Below, piece by piece: positions 43,544 to 53,856 of a DNA stretch of 64,000 bases. This DNA is from Pyropia haitanensis (lineage: Eukaryota > Rhodophyta > Bangiophyceae > Bangiales > Bangiaceae). The notes under the pieces were generated by a model. It had not been told where the DNA came from. It searched no databases and saw nothing but the letters and a program-made list of their open reading frames with translations. The stretch covers positions 310,001 to 374,000 of the forward strand of contig SDUX01000001.1 of NCBI GenBank assembly GCA_008729055.1, read 5' to 3'. Position 1 is the stretch's first letter. Each line of letters begins with the position of its first letter. The translations under genes and the position numbers were made by a program.

Positions 43544-46003
43544 CAGCGTCGCTGCTGCTGCTGCCGCTGCACTTGCCGTCGCTCCCACCGCCGCCGCTGT
43601 CGTTACTGTCGCGGCGGCCGCCGAGCCGGGCGTGCCCCCCGCCCAGGCGTCGAGGGGGGACCACGGCGAGTCGGGCAGCGACACCAACGGCAACGGCACC
43701 GGGCCGGTAGAGAGGAGGGGGGACGACAATGGGGGTGCAGGGGGGGAGCCGGGTGGTGGCCTGCTGGTTACCTCGCCCGACGCCTGCTCCGTCGCCGCGA
43801 CCTCTGTTGCCGCAAACGCCGGCGCCTCCCTCGCTGCCGTCGTCGCTCGTGCGTCGAGGAGGCCACTGCCGCCGCCGCCGCCGCCACCGCCGCCGCCACC
43901 GCCGGGTGCGGCAGCCGGGGGGAACTCCGCGGGCGGCCGCGGCAGGGGGGGGGTTCGCCACGGGCCGACCGCCGTCGACGAGGACGCGTCGAGCGCCGCC
44001 GCCGCTGCGGCGCCCCACTGCTGCAAGCGGGCGGTGGCGGGGGGTGGCGAGTACGGGCGCCCTGACGATGCCACCGGACCGGGGGGGGTAGCCACCGCGG
44101 GCGGCGCTGAGACCGGCATCCCCGCCAGGAGCACCCCTAGGGCGGACGTGGGCGCGTGCCCGCCGTAGTGGCCGCCGTCTCCGCTGCCGCCGCCGCCGCT
44201 GACCGCTCTGCCATCTCCGGCCGCTATTGGCAACGGCAATGCTGCCCGTGGGCGGCCACGGGCGGGCACCGCCGACGGGCGGCGTGGAGCCTCTTCGAGG
44301 GGCACCTGTCGTTGCCATTCCCGCCATAGGACCGCGAGGGCGCCGCCACTCCCCCCCCCGGTGTTGCTGTCCAAGGCGCTGCCGCCGCTGCTGTTGCTGC
44401 CACGGATGTTGTGCAGCGGCGACGGGCGCGGCTGCGACGGCGGTATTGGCGGCGTTTGGTCGACCGGTGGGCGAGTCTCGCACCTCTGGTGTGAGCTCGC
44501 GGTGGTCGTCATTGTGGCGGCGGAGGCCTCGCCGTCGCCGTCGCCTTCGGCCCTTCCGATCCCCCCGACCCTTGACCACCTGGTGGCCAAAGGTGGCGGG
44601 GGATGGGACCCCGCCGCGGGCCGCCACACCCACGATCCCCCTGCGGCGGGCATGGGGGGAGCTTGCGCAGGGGGCACGGAGCGGGCCCGCGCCGGGTGCT
44701 GCCACGCGGGGTTGGCCGCCGCTGCCGCCACGGGCGGCGGCGGGCTCATGGCGGCGGTTGCACCCCACCAGGGCACTGGGAACGCGGCGGCGCCGCCCCA
44801 GTCATCTCCGCCCCCACCGCCGCGACCTCCTTGCCGAGCAGCCGCGGCATCTTGCAGCCTCGAGTCGATGCCGCGTCCCCGCCCGCCCGCGAGGACGGTG
44901 CCGCCGCCACTGCCGACCCTGCCACCTACAGCGGGGGTCGTAGCGGCGACTACCCCCCCCGACACCTCCCCCATCATGCCTCCGTCTCCGTGTGCGCCGC
45001 TATCCCCACCACCGGCGAAGCCGGCCGCCACCGCACCGGCCAGCCCCCCTCCCCCCCCCCCCCCGTCCCCCCGCGCGTGCACGGCCGCGTGGCAGGTGAG
45101 GCTGCTCTTCCACAGGAACGACCGCCCGCAGTCCGGCACGCTGCAGGTGAAGGGCCGCGCGCCCGTATGCAGCCGCCGGTGCACCGACAGGTTGTACTTT
45201 TTGACAAACCGCTTGCCACACGTGACGCACACAAACCGCTTGGTACGTGGCGCCGCCGCCACCGGTGCCGGTGCCGGTAGCGTCCGCGCCGGCGTTGGGC
45301 GACCAGGGAAAGGATCGGCGTAGTTTGAGGGGGGGAGAGGGTCCGTCGTCCGTGCCGCGGTGGGAGAGAACGGCTGAGTCCAGCTGACGCCGCCAACACA
45401 TCCAACGCCGCCGTCGCCGCCACCGCCACCGCCGTCGTCGCCGCCGCCGCCGCCGCCGCTCCCGCTGCCGTGGCCGCCGAGGCCAACGCTGCTGTCCGCG
45501 TGCAACGCGGCTACCCCCGCTGCTGCCGCCGCCGCCGCACCAGGTGTACCAGCCGCACCCCATAATGGCGGCGGCTGCGCCAGGGACGACAGCGAAAGGG
45601 GGTCCACCCGCGCGGGGTAGAGCCACCCCAGCGGCGGCGTGGCCGCCACGTGAGGGAAGTGTGGCCCGCCAGGAGCTGCCCGCGGGGGAGCTGGGGCGAG
45701 CACAGCCTCGTCTACGGCTGCCGCCGCCGCCGTCGCCGCCGGTTGGGGCGGCGGCGGCTGCGGACCTACGCCGGGCGGCGCCCAAACCGCCGCGTCCAGC
45801 GGCCGCCAGCCGGCGCGACACACAAACGGGGGCGGTGGTCGGTGGCCGGCAGCCCATGGATGCTCCTCCTGTTCCGTGCCGCCGTCACCATGGCGGCGGC
45901 CGCTGCCGCCGCGACCGCCGCTACCGCGGCAGCCGCCACCGTTGCCACCACCAAAGCCACCGCTGCCGCCGCAGCTGCCGTCATTGCCAAATGGGGACGA
46001 CAT
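43316..46003 (-). CDS. two-finger C2H2 zinc-finger protein
   Basis: Probable nuclear DNA-binding regulator of 895 residues. Two tandem fingers lie at about residues 256-310: FVCVTCGKRFVKKYNLSVHR (C-x2-C, H-x3-H) with linker HTGARPF, then CSVPDCGRSFLWKSSLTCHA (C-x4-C, H-x3-H). The linker and spacing are classical. The rest is disordered Gly/Ala/Pro/Ser-rich sequence. The start ATG at 46003 begins MSSPFGNDGSCGG. The stop TGA is embedded in CCAAGGTGAGCC, a perfect splice-donor consensus, so the last exon may lie further on. The gene converges on the amidohydrolase. Binding target cannot be inferred. Confidence 0.85.
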   Translation of the reverse strand: MSSPFGNDGSCGGSGGFGGGNGGGCRGSGGRGGSGRRHGDGGTEQEEHPWAAGHRPPPPFVCRAGWRPLDAAVWAPPGVGPQPPPPQPAATAAAAAVDEAVLAPAPPRAAPGGPHFPHVAATPPLGWLYPARVDPLSLSSLAQPPPLWGAAGTPGAAAAAAAGVAALHADSSVGLGGHGSGSGGGGGGDDGGGGGGDGGVGCVGGVSWTQPFSPTAARTTDPLPPSNYADPFPGRPTPARTLPAPAPVAAAPRTKRFVCVTCGKRFVKKYNLSVHRRLHTGARPFTCSVPDCGRSFLWKSSLTCHAAVHARGDGGGGGGGLAGAVAAGFAGGGDSGAHGDGGMMGEVSGGVVAATTPAVGGRVGSGGGTVLAGGRGRGIDSRLQDAAAARQGGRGGGGGDDWGGAAAFPVPWWGATAAMSPPPPVAAAAANPAWQHPARARSVPPAQAPPMPAAGGSWVWRPAAGSHPPPPLATRWSRVGGIGRAEGDGDGEASAATMTTTASSHQRCETRPPVDQTPPIPPSQPRPSPLHNIRGSNSSGGSALDSNTGGGSGGALAVLWREWQRQVPLEEAPRRPSAVPARGRPRAALPLPIAAGDGRAVSGGGGSGDGGHYGGHAPTSALGVLLAGMPVSAPPAVATPPGPVASSGRPYSPPPATARLQQWGAAAAAALDASSSTAVGPWRTPPLPRPPAEFPPAAAPGGGGGGGGGGGGSGLLDARATTAAREAPAFAATEVAATEQASGEVTSRPPPGSPPAPPLSSPLLSTGPVPLPLVSLPDSPWSPLDAWAGGTPGSAAAATVTTAAAVGATASAAAAAAATLSSIPFALGGSLGSRLPAPVRVDGGGTDTGGRARGGINDDETAGADNPSGAVAAAATDAAATTTAVAAGPPPSPPR

Positions 46004-49000
46004 TGCCAGCTATTCACCACCGCCGCTGCCGCCGCCACCGCTGTCGTCACCTCTGTGTGGCACTCCAGCCGATGGCCAGCTGCTTTCACTGCACCGGTTG
46101 GCGGGAAGGCGACGGGAAGTGGTGGTGGGGGGAGGAAGACGAGGAAGACGCAGTGCTGTCCCGCCGTTTTTGGACGGTGGGAACTAGCGCCGGGAGCAGC
46201 GTGGGCGGCAGAGGATGGGCAGAGGAGATAGCGCACGGCCGGCAGCTCGACTGGCGGACGGGCGGAAGAAGGGGTGCAGGCCTCCTGTCGACGCCGGTCG
46301 GGTGGCCGCTGTCGGTTAGCGGCGCGGCCTAAACAGGGCGCCAACGGCCCCCATCCCCCGTCCGCCTGCATCATCCAGAGGGGGGAGAGCGTCGGGCAAC
46401 GCGGCCGACACACGGCGACCCCCCGGACCGGCCCGGGAAGTGGCGCCCCCCCCTGGTGTGACCGCCAGATCGACCAGCCGCCCGCCGTACCACGCGCCGG
46501 ATTGCAAGCCGTCCCCCACCGCACTCTTCCCGTGCGACACTAGCATTGACACTAGCCACGCACCCGCGAGGGGGTACGCATCGCCTGTCCCCGCCGCAGG
46601 GGAGAGGGAGACGCGGCGCCTACGCACAGCCGCAGCGGCAGCAGTGCCCCGGCGCACGAGCCCACGCCGCACGCCCCCCGGCTCACCCCTCCCCCCCGCT
46701 CATATAAATGAGAGCCATCCCTTTCCATGTAGCTGTCGCGACGCTGCAAGGGGTCGTGGGCCGCGGGAAGGGAGAAAAAAACCATTTTGATGGGGGGCAA
46801 TCCTAGGGGGGTATCGGGAGCGGGGGGGAGACGGGAGCGCAGAGGACTCGTGAGTTTGGGCTACTGCTGAGGCTGCGACCCTGCGCGGCCTCCCACGGGC
46901 GCTAGGCAGGGAAAGAGAGAAAAATTGCGGTGGGTGACGACACTTGGATGGTAGACAAGAGAAAGGAGCAGACCGCACCAGGCGCGTGGAGGACCAAACG
47001 ACCCCGCTGGCGCGGTGCGGATCCCATGTCGCGGAGCGCGTGCGCCTGCCGTCGTCGCCAACAGAGTGCTAACGAGCGGTAGCAGCGGCAGTGGCTGCCG
47101 CGGGCGCGTTGACGGCGGTGGGCGCAGCTGCGACGGGGGCGGCGGCTCTGGCGGAGGAGGCGTGGCAGGCGCGGCAGGCGGGGCAGGCGGGGCAGGCGGC
47201 ACCCTCTCCCAGTGGGAGCCCCCGCGGGCGCAGGTCGGGGTGGGGGCCCGGGTGCTGTAGATCGTCCGTCCATGCGGCCGCCCCCCCCTCGCCCACCCCG
47301 CTGCCTCTCGACCGTTGTGAAACAAAAAGATGCGATGACGGTGGTCTGGCGGGGAGCGCCGGGCTACGCTCTTCCCCCATCCCTGGCGGCAGCGTCTTTT
47401 CTTCTTGGTACGGGTGCGTGCACAATAGAGAGCGCGGGACGGGAGGGCGTCGCGTGCGGGGCAGGGACAGGGCGGGCGAGGGCGGGGTGGTCACTGTCTG
47501 GCCGCCCTTGACACTGGCAGGGTGAGGCGTCGGGGCAGCGGCCCCATGGATTTCTTGCCAAAGCAGCGGGGTGCGACAAGGATGCCCGGCTGGGGTCAGC
47601 CCTGGACACGTTGGGCCCCACGGTCGAGATGCCCACGGCGAAGCGGTTTCTCCGCAGGGTACTCTGGGGAGAACCCGCGCGCGTGGGTGCTCTTGTGGCG
47701 GCCGATGCGCGTGCCTCCCGTTGGCAACGGCTGGCAATCGCTTTGTTTCTCCCTCAGGCCGCCGCTGCAGACACTCCTTAAGTTTAGTCCTTCCTCTCCT
47801 TTTCGGAGCGGCGGCACGCGCAGTGACTTTCTCCGATTGGCCACGGAAACAGACGGGGCGCTTTGATTGGCCGAGGCGGCCGCGCATCAGGAAGCGGATC
47901 TAAGGGCGGTGGGCGGCGCGTGGTAGGCACGCGCTCGCCCGGGTAGGTATCCATAGATCACCCCACACCCCGGCTGTGGCACCACTGCGCGTGTATCAGG
48001 CTCGGCGATGGGTGGGGCGCCCTTGATCCGCTCAATAGCAGACAAGGAGAGCTGACCATGCCTCACTGTCCTTGTCGCGCGCGTGCTCGATCCGCCCGGT
48101 CGTGCAAGCCTTGGGCTTGGGGAGGTGGAGCGAGGCGCGCCGAAGAAAGACGCGCAGGCAGCTTCGGGATTGACAGTCTGAGACCTCAGCATCGTCGGGC
48201 CGTACCGGCTGCAGCGGTGGCGGGACGCGTACGGTCCCTCCCAGAGGACACGGCTGTCGAGCTCCTTGGTTGCCCCCGCGCCCACATCTCTCCGAAGAGG
48301 GGCGGGGCGGAGGACACCCAACCTGGTCACACGAAGGGTGAGACGACGTCGGGTTGTGGGCCCGGCGCGCACAGGACGCCACGCCACCAGTGCAGTCACG
48401 TGAGTGCTTTCCATGGGCGCGCCTAGGGAAGTGCGTGGCCGCACGCACACGGGGGACTCTTCGTCACCGGGTCCACAGCGGACGCCTCCCACTGCCAGCG
48501 TGTCCCCCGCCATCCCGGTCAGTATGGGGCAGCCACTCAGCCAAGACGATTAGGGAGTCTGCAGCCAACACCCCCCGTCCGTCTCTGCCCCCAATCTCGA
48601 GACCACTCCTGGCACTTGGGCGACGGGGAGGGTCTGTGTCCTTGCGTGACGGCTTTGCCCCTTCCCTCACCCCTCCCCACCCCCACGCCCGCCCCCCTAG
48701 CGCCCTGTTGTAGGAAGCCCACGCGTGCCGACGCGGCGGCGCGGGCCACCCCCGCCAAGTGCAATCGCGTCCCCGCCCGGTGGTCGATCCCACACGCAGA
48801 CGGCTGCCCCGAGACTGGGAGAAGCAGTCCCTTGCCCCCGTTGCGGGCGACGAGACTGGGCGCCGGGCGGGGGTACCCGCCCCGGCGTGTGCGATAGAAA
48901 CACCTGCGAAACGACCGCTTCGCTGGCGGCTGGGAGGGGGGTGTTGGTGGTCCGCGAGGTGGGGAACGAGGGAGAGAGGGCAGGGGCGGTTGCCTGCTGC

Positions 49001-49706
49001 TACCAAAGCGGAGCGGTGGGATCTCAGAGGGGAGCAGGTGTGGGGGGGGATCTGTATGCACAAGCGGCTGCCGCCCGTCAAGAGCGGAGGGAGCACCGCT
49101 CTGTGCGCTGCCACTTGCCACCGCCCCCACTCGGCACTCGCCCGCCCACCCGCCCGCCCGTTCTCCCTCGGCGGCCACGTCGGGGCCACGTCGGCCATGG
49201 CTGCGCGATGGCTCCCCTGGGCTACCACATACGTCGTGGCAGAAGCAACGCGGGGGTGATGGGGAGGGAGAAGGAAGGCCTGAAGGGAGGCGCGGCTGCC
49301 GTTTGCCACACGGAGAGGACAGACTCCATACCGTCTGCCACTCGCCACTCCCCGCCCGTCCGCCCGTCCGCCCGCCCGCCCGCCTCCCCGTGCCCCCGCC
49401 TGCCCACCCGCTCACCACAGTCACGACGGCACAAATCGCCGCCCGCCGTCGGCAGAGAACAGCGAGAGACGGCGAGGCCGGGGTTGGCACAGAGGGAGGC
49501 CCAGCTCCACCGAAGAGGCCGCGACATGGCCGCGGCGCCGCCCGCCGCGGTCGCCACCGCCAGCGGCGCGGCAGCATCGCGGCCGACGCACGCCGCTGCC
49601 CGCGACGGCCACGCTCTAACCCACAGCCCCACTGCGAGGTTGCCTCACGGCGGTGGCTCCAACTCCACCCCCCTCCCCCCCCCCCCCTCCCCCCCCCGCA
49701 CCAGCC
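46004..49706. other. gene-poor region upstream of the zinc-finger gene
   Basis: Contains the zinc-finger gene's 5' flank, a TATA-like CATATAAATG at 46701-46710, a GCAGGCGGG tandem array at about 47163-47198 and a CGCCCGTC-type array at about 49357-49395. ORFs are motif-free. A minus-strand frame near 46316-46550 (VSMLVSHGKSAVGDGLQSGA) reads like protein but is too short to call. Confidence 0.45.
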
Positions 49707-51049
49707 TCACCACCCCGACGCCTCGTCCACCGGCGCGTCATCCGCAATCCGCCCGTCTGGCAGCACGACGAGCCCCCGCGGGAGGCGGTCCCAGCCAGGC
49801 ACGCCCGCCAGCATCATGGCTCGGCGGGTCTCGTCCACCAGCCCCCCCAGCAGCGCCGCCACGCCCGCCTCCCCCCCCACGGCGAGCGCCCACAAGACGG
49901 GCCGCCCGACGAGCACCGCGTCGGCGCCCAGCGCGAGCGCCTTCAACACGTCCGTCCCACGCCGGAAGCCGCCATCCACCAACACCACCCCCGGCGGGGC
50001 GCCCCCCGGGGGCGGCCGCTTGACCGCCGCCACCACCCCGCGGAGGGCGGTGATGGACGCGACCGCCCCGTCCAGCTGCCGCGCGCCGTGGTTTGACACG
50101 ACCACCCCCGCCGCGCCTGCGGCCATCACCGCCGCCGCGTCGTCGGCGCGGAGGACGCCCTTGACGAGGATGGGCAGGGCGGTGAGGGTGCGGAGCCAGC
50201 CGATGCAGTCGGTCGACAGGTCCGCATCGAGCATGGCGTCGCCAAACGCGGCGAGGCCGCTGCCGCCACCCGCCGAGCCGTCCATGCCGGCAATGGGGGC
50301 GTCCGCCCCCTCCCCCTCCCCCTCCCCCTCCCCCTCCCCCTCCCCCTCGGTAGCGCCCCCCCCCCGCCTCCCCCCGCGGCGGGGGCGTCCCCCTCGGGCG
50401 GCGCGTCGCCAAAAAAGTTGGCCAGCCGCAACCCCGGCGGCAGCGCAAACCCGTTGCGCACGTCCGCCTCGCGGTTGCCATACACGGGCGCGTCGGCGGT
50501 CAGCAGCAGCGCGGTGTAGCCCGCCGCCTCGGCGCGCCGCACCAGCGCGGCCGTCTTTGCACGGGCGGCCCCCCCAAAGACGTACAGCTGGAACCAGCGG
50601 ACACCCGCCCCACCCGGCACGGCGGCGGCCACCCCCTCCAGCGACGTGGTCGCCATCGTCGACAGCGTCATGGGCAGGCCCGCCGCCGCGGCGGCGCGGG
50701 CGACGGCCGCCTCCCCGTCTGGGTGGGCCATCCGCTGCATCGCGGTGGGCGCAACGACAATGGGCGCCGCGGCGGGGGCGCCGAGGAGGGTCGTCGCCGC
50801 CGCCGTGCCGCCAACGGGCACCAGGACCCGCGGGCGGAGGCGGTGGGCGGCGAGCGCCGCCGCGTTGGCGGCGAGGGTGGTCAGGTCGTCCGCGCCGGCG
50901 GCGTAGTAGTCATAGACGGGGCGGGGGAGGACCGCCGCGGCAGCCGACTGCCAGTCGGCCGCGTTGAGCAGCAGCCGCCGCGGGCCCGACCCGTCGGGGG
51001 GGTCCAGGCATAGGGGGCGGGCGCGGGGGGGGGGGGGGGGGCTTCCCAT
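49707..51049 (-). CDS. FMN-dependent (S)-2-hydroxy-acid oxidase (glycolate/lactate oxidase family), frame broken at a C run
   Basis: Flavoenzyme oxidising 2-hydroxy acids such as glycolate or lactate. Active-site landmarks occur in order: PVYDYYAAGADD (N-terminal Tyr), VAPTAMQRMAHPDGE, LSTMATTSLE, WFQLYVF, LLTADAPVYGNREADVRNGF, then, after a Gly-rich insertion, LPILVKGVLRADD (Lys), VVSNHGARQLDG (catalytic His and Arg), VLVDGGFRRGTDVLKALALG and AVLVGRPVLWAL. The two halves are in different frames, with the switch at a 10-base C run (50356-50365). One extra base yields 448 codons and reads the repeat as a Glu-Gly linker, not Arg-Gly. The linker sits in the loop that varies most in the family. 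There is no C-terminal SKL-type peroxisomal signal (ends EASGW). The start is ATG 51049. Confidence 0.92.
50305..50346 (-). repeat. GGGGGA hexamer array inside the oxidase gene
   Basis: About seven copies of TCCCCC on the plus strand, i.e. G5A on the coding strand, within the insertion loop of the oxidase. A G-quadruplex-capable run in coding sequence. Confidence 0.9.
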
Positions 51050-51881
51050 GAGCCATGATCGCAACGCGACGACTCGTACAGTATGGCGCTACTCACTACA
51101 AGCGTGGGAGCAGGGAAGGGGCGGGGAGGACCCGTGAGCATGCGCGGGTAGAACAGCGCGCAAGGAGCACGAGTAGCACGGGGCCCGGCATGCAAACGAG
51201 TCGAGCATGTCTCTCCACTTCGCATGAGCTGGACGCTCTTTCCTAGCTTGCTATTGAGACTTAATCAGTAAGCACGCATTAAATACTCTGGCACGATTAC
51301 ATTCCTACGAACAGCATGGTTCGCTGCCCGCCTCGGAAACGAGGAGCCGTCCGCAACTTGAGCTTCAGATGGATCCCCTCTCGCGCGTCTCTCCGCGCAT
51401 ACCATTGGTGCCTAGCACGTGAGACCAACACGGAAAGAGCCCGTCCGAGGACAAGGTGACCGCTAGCCCGCCCTCGCCGTCAGCGCGCGCGCCACCGCAC
51501 GCGACGAACGGCGGCGGCGGGAGCCCTGCCAGCACCGCGGGCCGACCGCGGCCACGGTGCTGTCCGCGCCCCAGTGTGTGGCCCCGTGGGCTGCCGCCCA
51601 GCCTCCCTGACTACAGACGCGTGCGGACGCGGCGTTTGACGCACGCGCGGGTCTCTCAGGAGATGACGAGCCGCCCGTCGCCAGTGCGGCTGCTGCGCCA
51701 GCACCAAGACGCCGCCCCCCGAGCCAGTATCCCTCTTGTTTCCACCTGCCCGCGCGGATCTGCTCGTCGTGCTGCCGTCCTCGTCGTTTCCCTTTCCGGC
51801 AAGTGACGTTCCCGTCCCGTACCGGTCTGTGTGTGTGCCCCTCTTCCGGCTTGGCGGACGCTCGGGGTCCGCCCCTTCACG
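51050..51881. other. intergenic region between divergent oxidase and Cys-rich protein genes
   Basis: A short AT-richer patch at 51240-51320 contains ATTAAATAC, which read on the minus strand is a possible TATA-like element about 235 bases before the oxidase ATG. No gene. Confidence 0.45.
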
Positions 51882-52541
51882 ATGCGTTTTGCTGTCGGGG
51901 GCTGCCGCCCGGCGCGCGGGCGCCCGACCCCCTCGCGCCCCTCCCCCCTGCGCATCCCCGCCGCCGCAGCCCACCTCCTGTGCGCCCTCCTCCTGCTTGC
52001 GGCGGCGCCTGTACCCGTGGCGGCCGTCTGCGCGCCCGGCGACGTGCGGCTGAGCGCCACCGACTGCGCGCGCGTGTGCCCGTCGTCGCGGCTCCTCCCC
52101 TGCACGTCCCTCTTTGGCTTGACGTGCGGGTCATGGTTCTGGCGGCGCGCCTGCTGCCGCGCGCAGGACGTGCGGACGTGCAGCAACGGCCGCGAGTGGG
52201 CGTCGTGCTACTGCGACCTGACGGGCGTGCGGCCGGCGGGGGTTGTGCTGCTCGTCGCGGCCTCGCTGGGCGCGCTCGTCGGCCTCGCCGCGCTCGTCGC
52301 GTTGTTCGTGCGCCGCCGAAAGGCGCGCGCGGCGGCCGCGAGGCCGCCCGTGTATGGGGAGCCGCTGGGGGGGTTCATGCCGCCGCCGCCGCCGCCGCCC
52401 GTGGTGCCTGGCTACCCAGCCGGGGGGGCGGGGGGGGGAGGGGGGTACCCGGGCTACCCGCAGCCGGCGGCGAACCCTGGGTGGGGGGGGGGCGGCGCGC
52501 CCGGCGCGCCACCCCCAGGCTATCCGACAACGTCGGGCTAG
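51882..52541 (+). CDS. secreted Cys-rich, single-pass membrane protein with Pro/Gly/Tyr tail (Shisa/VOPP1-like architecture)
   Basis: 219 residues, intronless. Order of parts: a basic N-terminus, a signal-peptide hydrophobic core (AAAAHLLCALLLLAAAPVPV), a compact Cys-rich ectodomain from VCAPGDVRLSATDCARVC through CRAQDVRTCSNGREWASCYC (about eleven cysteines, one CC pair), a transmembrane helix (AGVVLLVAASLGALVGLAAL), a basic stop-transfer (RRRKARAAA), then a tail of PPVYGEP, PPPPPPP and PGYP/GGYPGYP repeats. This plan resembles animal Shisa and VOPP1-like proteins, whose tails bind WW or sorting proteins. That is similarity of layout only, not a family assignment. The start ATG gives the only frame with a signal peptide. 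Confidence 0.65.
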   Translation: MRFAVGGCRPARGRPTPSRPSPLRIPAAAAHLLCALLLLAAAPVPVAAVCAPGDVRLSATDCARVCPSSRLLPCTSLFGLTCGSWFWRRACCRAQDVRTCSNGREWASCYCDLTGVRPAGVVLLVAASLGALVGLAALVALFVRRRKARAAAARPPVYGEPLGGFMPPPPPPPVVPGYPAGGAGGGGGYPGYPQPAANPGWGGGGAPGAPPPGYPTTSG

Positions 52542-53049
52542 TGGAGGGGCGTTTGTATCTGCAAACTCGGTTGTGGCGCAAGGTGAGACGCTGCGCGAGC
52601 CGTGGATGTAGGGGTTGAACGAAACCGTCGTCGGTGGGGGTGGACGCACACGTTCGCCGTTGTCACTAGTGTGGGCACGCGCCAGTGTTGGCTGCGGAAG
52701 CAGCTTCTCCCTCTGTGGTACGGATCGTTCTCAAGGCCTTCCCTTCGCGGCATGCCCAACCGGAAACTGACGCCACGGATGCTTGGGCCTGCCCACAGCC
52801 ACGTCGACCGGCGTGACGCGTGCAAACATGAGGTCCACAGCATGCAGTTGCTGTACAGCCCTACTAGCGGATCATGCATCTACTGTCTATAAGCCTGTTA
52901 GCCGAGGTCTACAAAAAAAAAGTCGAAACGGGTCAGACAGTCACCAGCCCACAACGTCTACCCCTGCGGCGGCGCGACCGCACAGCCGCCCCGCCCCCCC
53001 CTCCCCGCCGCTGCGTTGGCCGTCGCTCAGCGCGCGCACGGCGCCCTCG
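52542..53049. other. convergent intergenic region
   Basis: 3' flanks of the Cys-rich protein gene and the beta-sandwich protein gene. Moderate GC; includes a short poly-A at 52912-52921. No gene seen. Confidence 0.5.
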
Positions 53050-53856
53050 TCAGCGGCGGCGGCACCAGGTGGACTTGGCGTCGATGGCCCGCTGGTACTC
53101 GGCGCTGTCGTCCGACACGCAGCTGTCGCTGCCGTCGCGCGAGCACTGGAACAGAACGACCCGGTCGAGCGCCCAACGGGTGCTGCGCCCCGCCACCTCC
53201 ATCACGTACTTGCGGCCGGGCACGAGCCAGCGGGTGACCATCACCGACGGCTTGTGGTCGATCGTAAAGGTGCGGAACGTGGGCTCGTTCCGTCCGACGT
53301 TTTGGTAGCTCTTGATGTACCCACGCGAGTCGTCCAGCTTCAGCGGCCGCCACGCGGTGTCGCTGGACCAGCGGAGCCGGACAAAGCCGTAGAGGTCGCG
53401 GTGGGGGTCGGGCAGCCGCACCCACGCGTCATTGTGCTCGGTCGGGTGCTCCGCCGCGGACCGGAGCAGGACGCGGTAGTAGCCCGCCACGTCCACCGTA
53501 AAGGGGAAGACCAGCACCTGCGGGGCGGCCGCGTTGGACGCCGGCGGCCGGTCTACCCGCCCCGACCGGCTGTCCATCTTGTACACGAGGAAGGTGGCGC
53601 CCGCCTTGGGCTGCCCCGAGCTTGGCCGCCCGTTGCCGACCCGCCGGTACGAGCGGGCCCACAGGGCGTCGCCCTTGGCCGGCGCGTCGGGCGCCTGCCA
53701 CTCGGCCTCGATGGACACGACGCCGGCCCTGCCCACGTACGCGGCGGGGAGGTCGCACCGGCGGGCGCGGGCACCGTCGGTGGGTCGAGCGGCCGCCAGC
53801 GCTAGGAGGGCGGCAGCGGCAGCGGCGGCGGCCAGGGTGCGGCAGGTGGGCGCCAT
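53050..53856 (-). CDS. secreted carbohydrate-binding-like beta-sandwich protein
   Basis: 268 residues, intronless, starting MAPTCRTLAAAAAAAALLAL, a clear signal peptide ending near ARPTDGARA. The mature part looks like a jelly-roll carbohydrate-binding domain: VSIEAEWQ near its start (EAE motif), PFTVDVAGYYRVLLRSAAEH, PTEHNDAWVRLPDP, YGFVRLRW, FTIDHKPSVMVTRWLVPGRKYVMEVAGRS kept as alternating strands, and WALDRVVLFQC near the end. Such domains bind polysaccharides in cell-wall or matrix proteins. There is no catalytic domain, so a cell-wall or extracellular matrix role is inferred. Two cysteine pairs may form disulphides. The exact CBM family cannot be told by eye. Confidence 0.75.
   Translation of the reverse strand: MAPTCRTLAAAAAAAALLALAAARPTDGARARRCDLPAAYVGRAGVVSIEAEWQAPDAPAKGDALWARSYRRVGNGRPSSGQPKAGATFLVYKMDSRSGRVDRPPASNAAAPQVLVFPFTVDVAGYYRVLLRSAAEHPTEHNDAWVRLPDPHRDLYGFVRLRWSSDTAWRPLKLDDSRGYIKSYQNVGRNEPTFRTFTIDHKPSVMVTRWLVPGRKYVMEVAGRSTRWALDRVVLFQCSRDGSDSCVSDDSAEYQRAIDAKSTWCRRR

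Noticed and set aside
47163..47198. CPACPACRAC zinc-binding-like peptide on the minus strand
   Set aside because: Product of a short GCAGGCGGG tandem repeat in a motif-free ORF.
50305..50346. Arg-Gly (RGG-like) RNA-binding repeat in the oxidase
   Set aside because: Arises only in the frame that loses the C-terminal half of the enzyme; the healed frame reads Glu-Gly.
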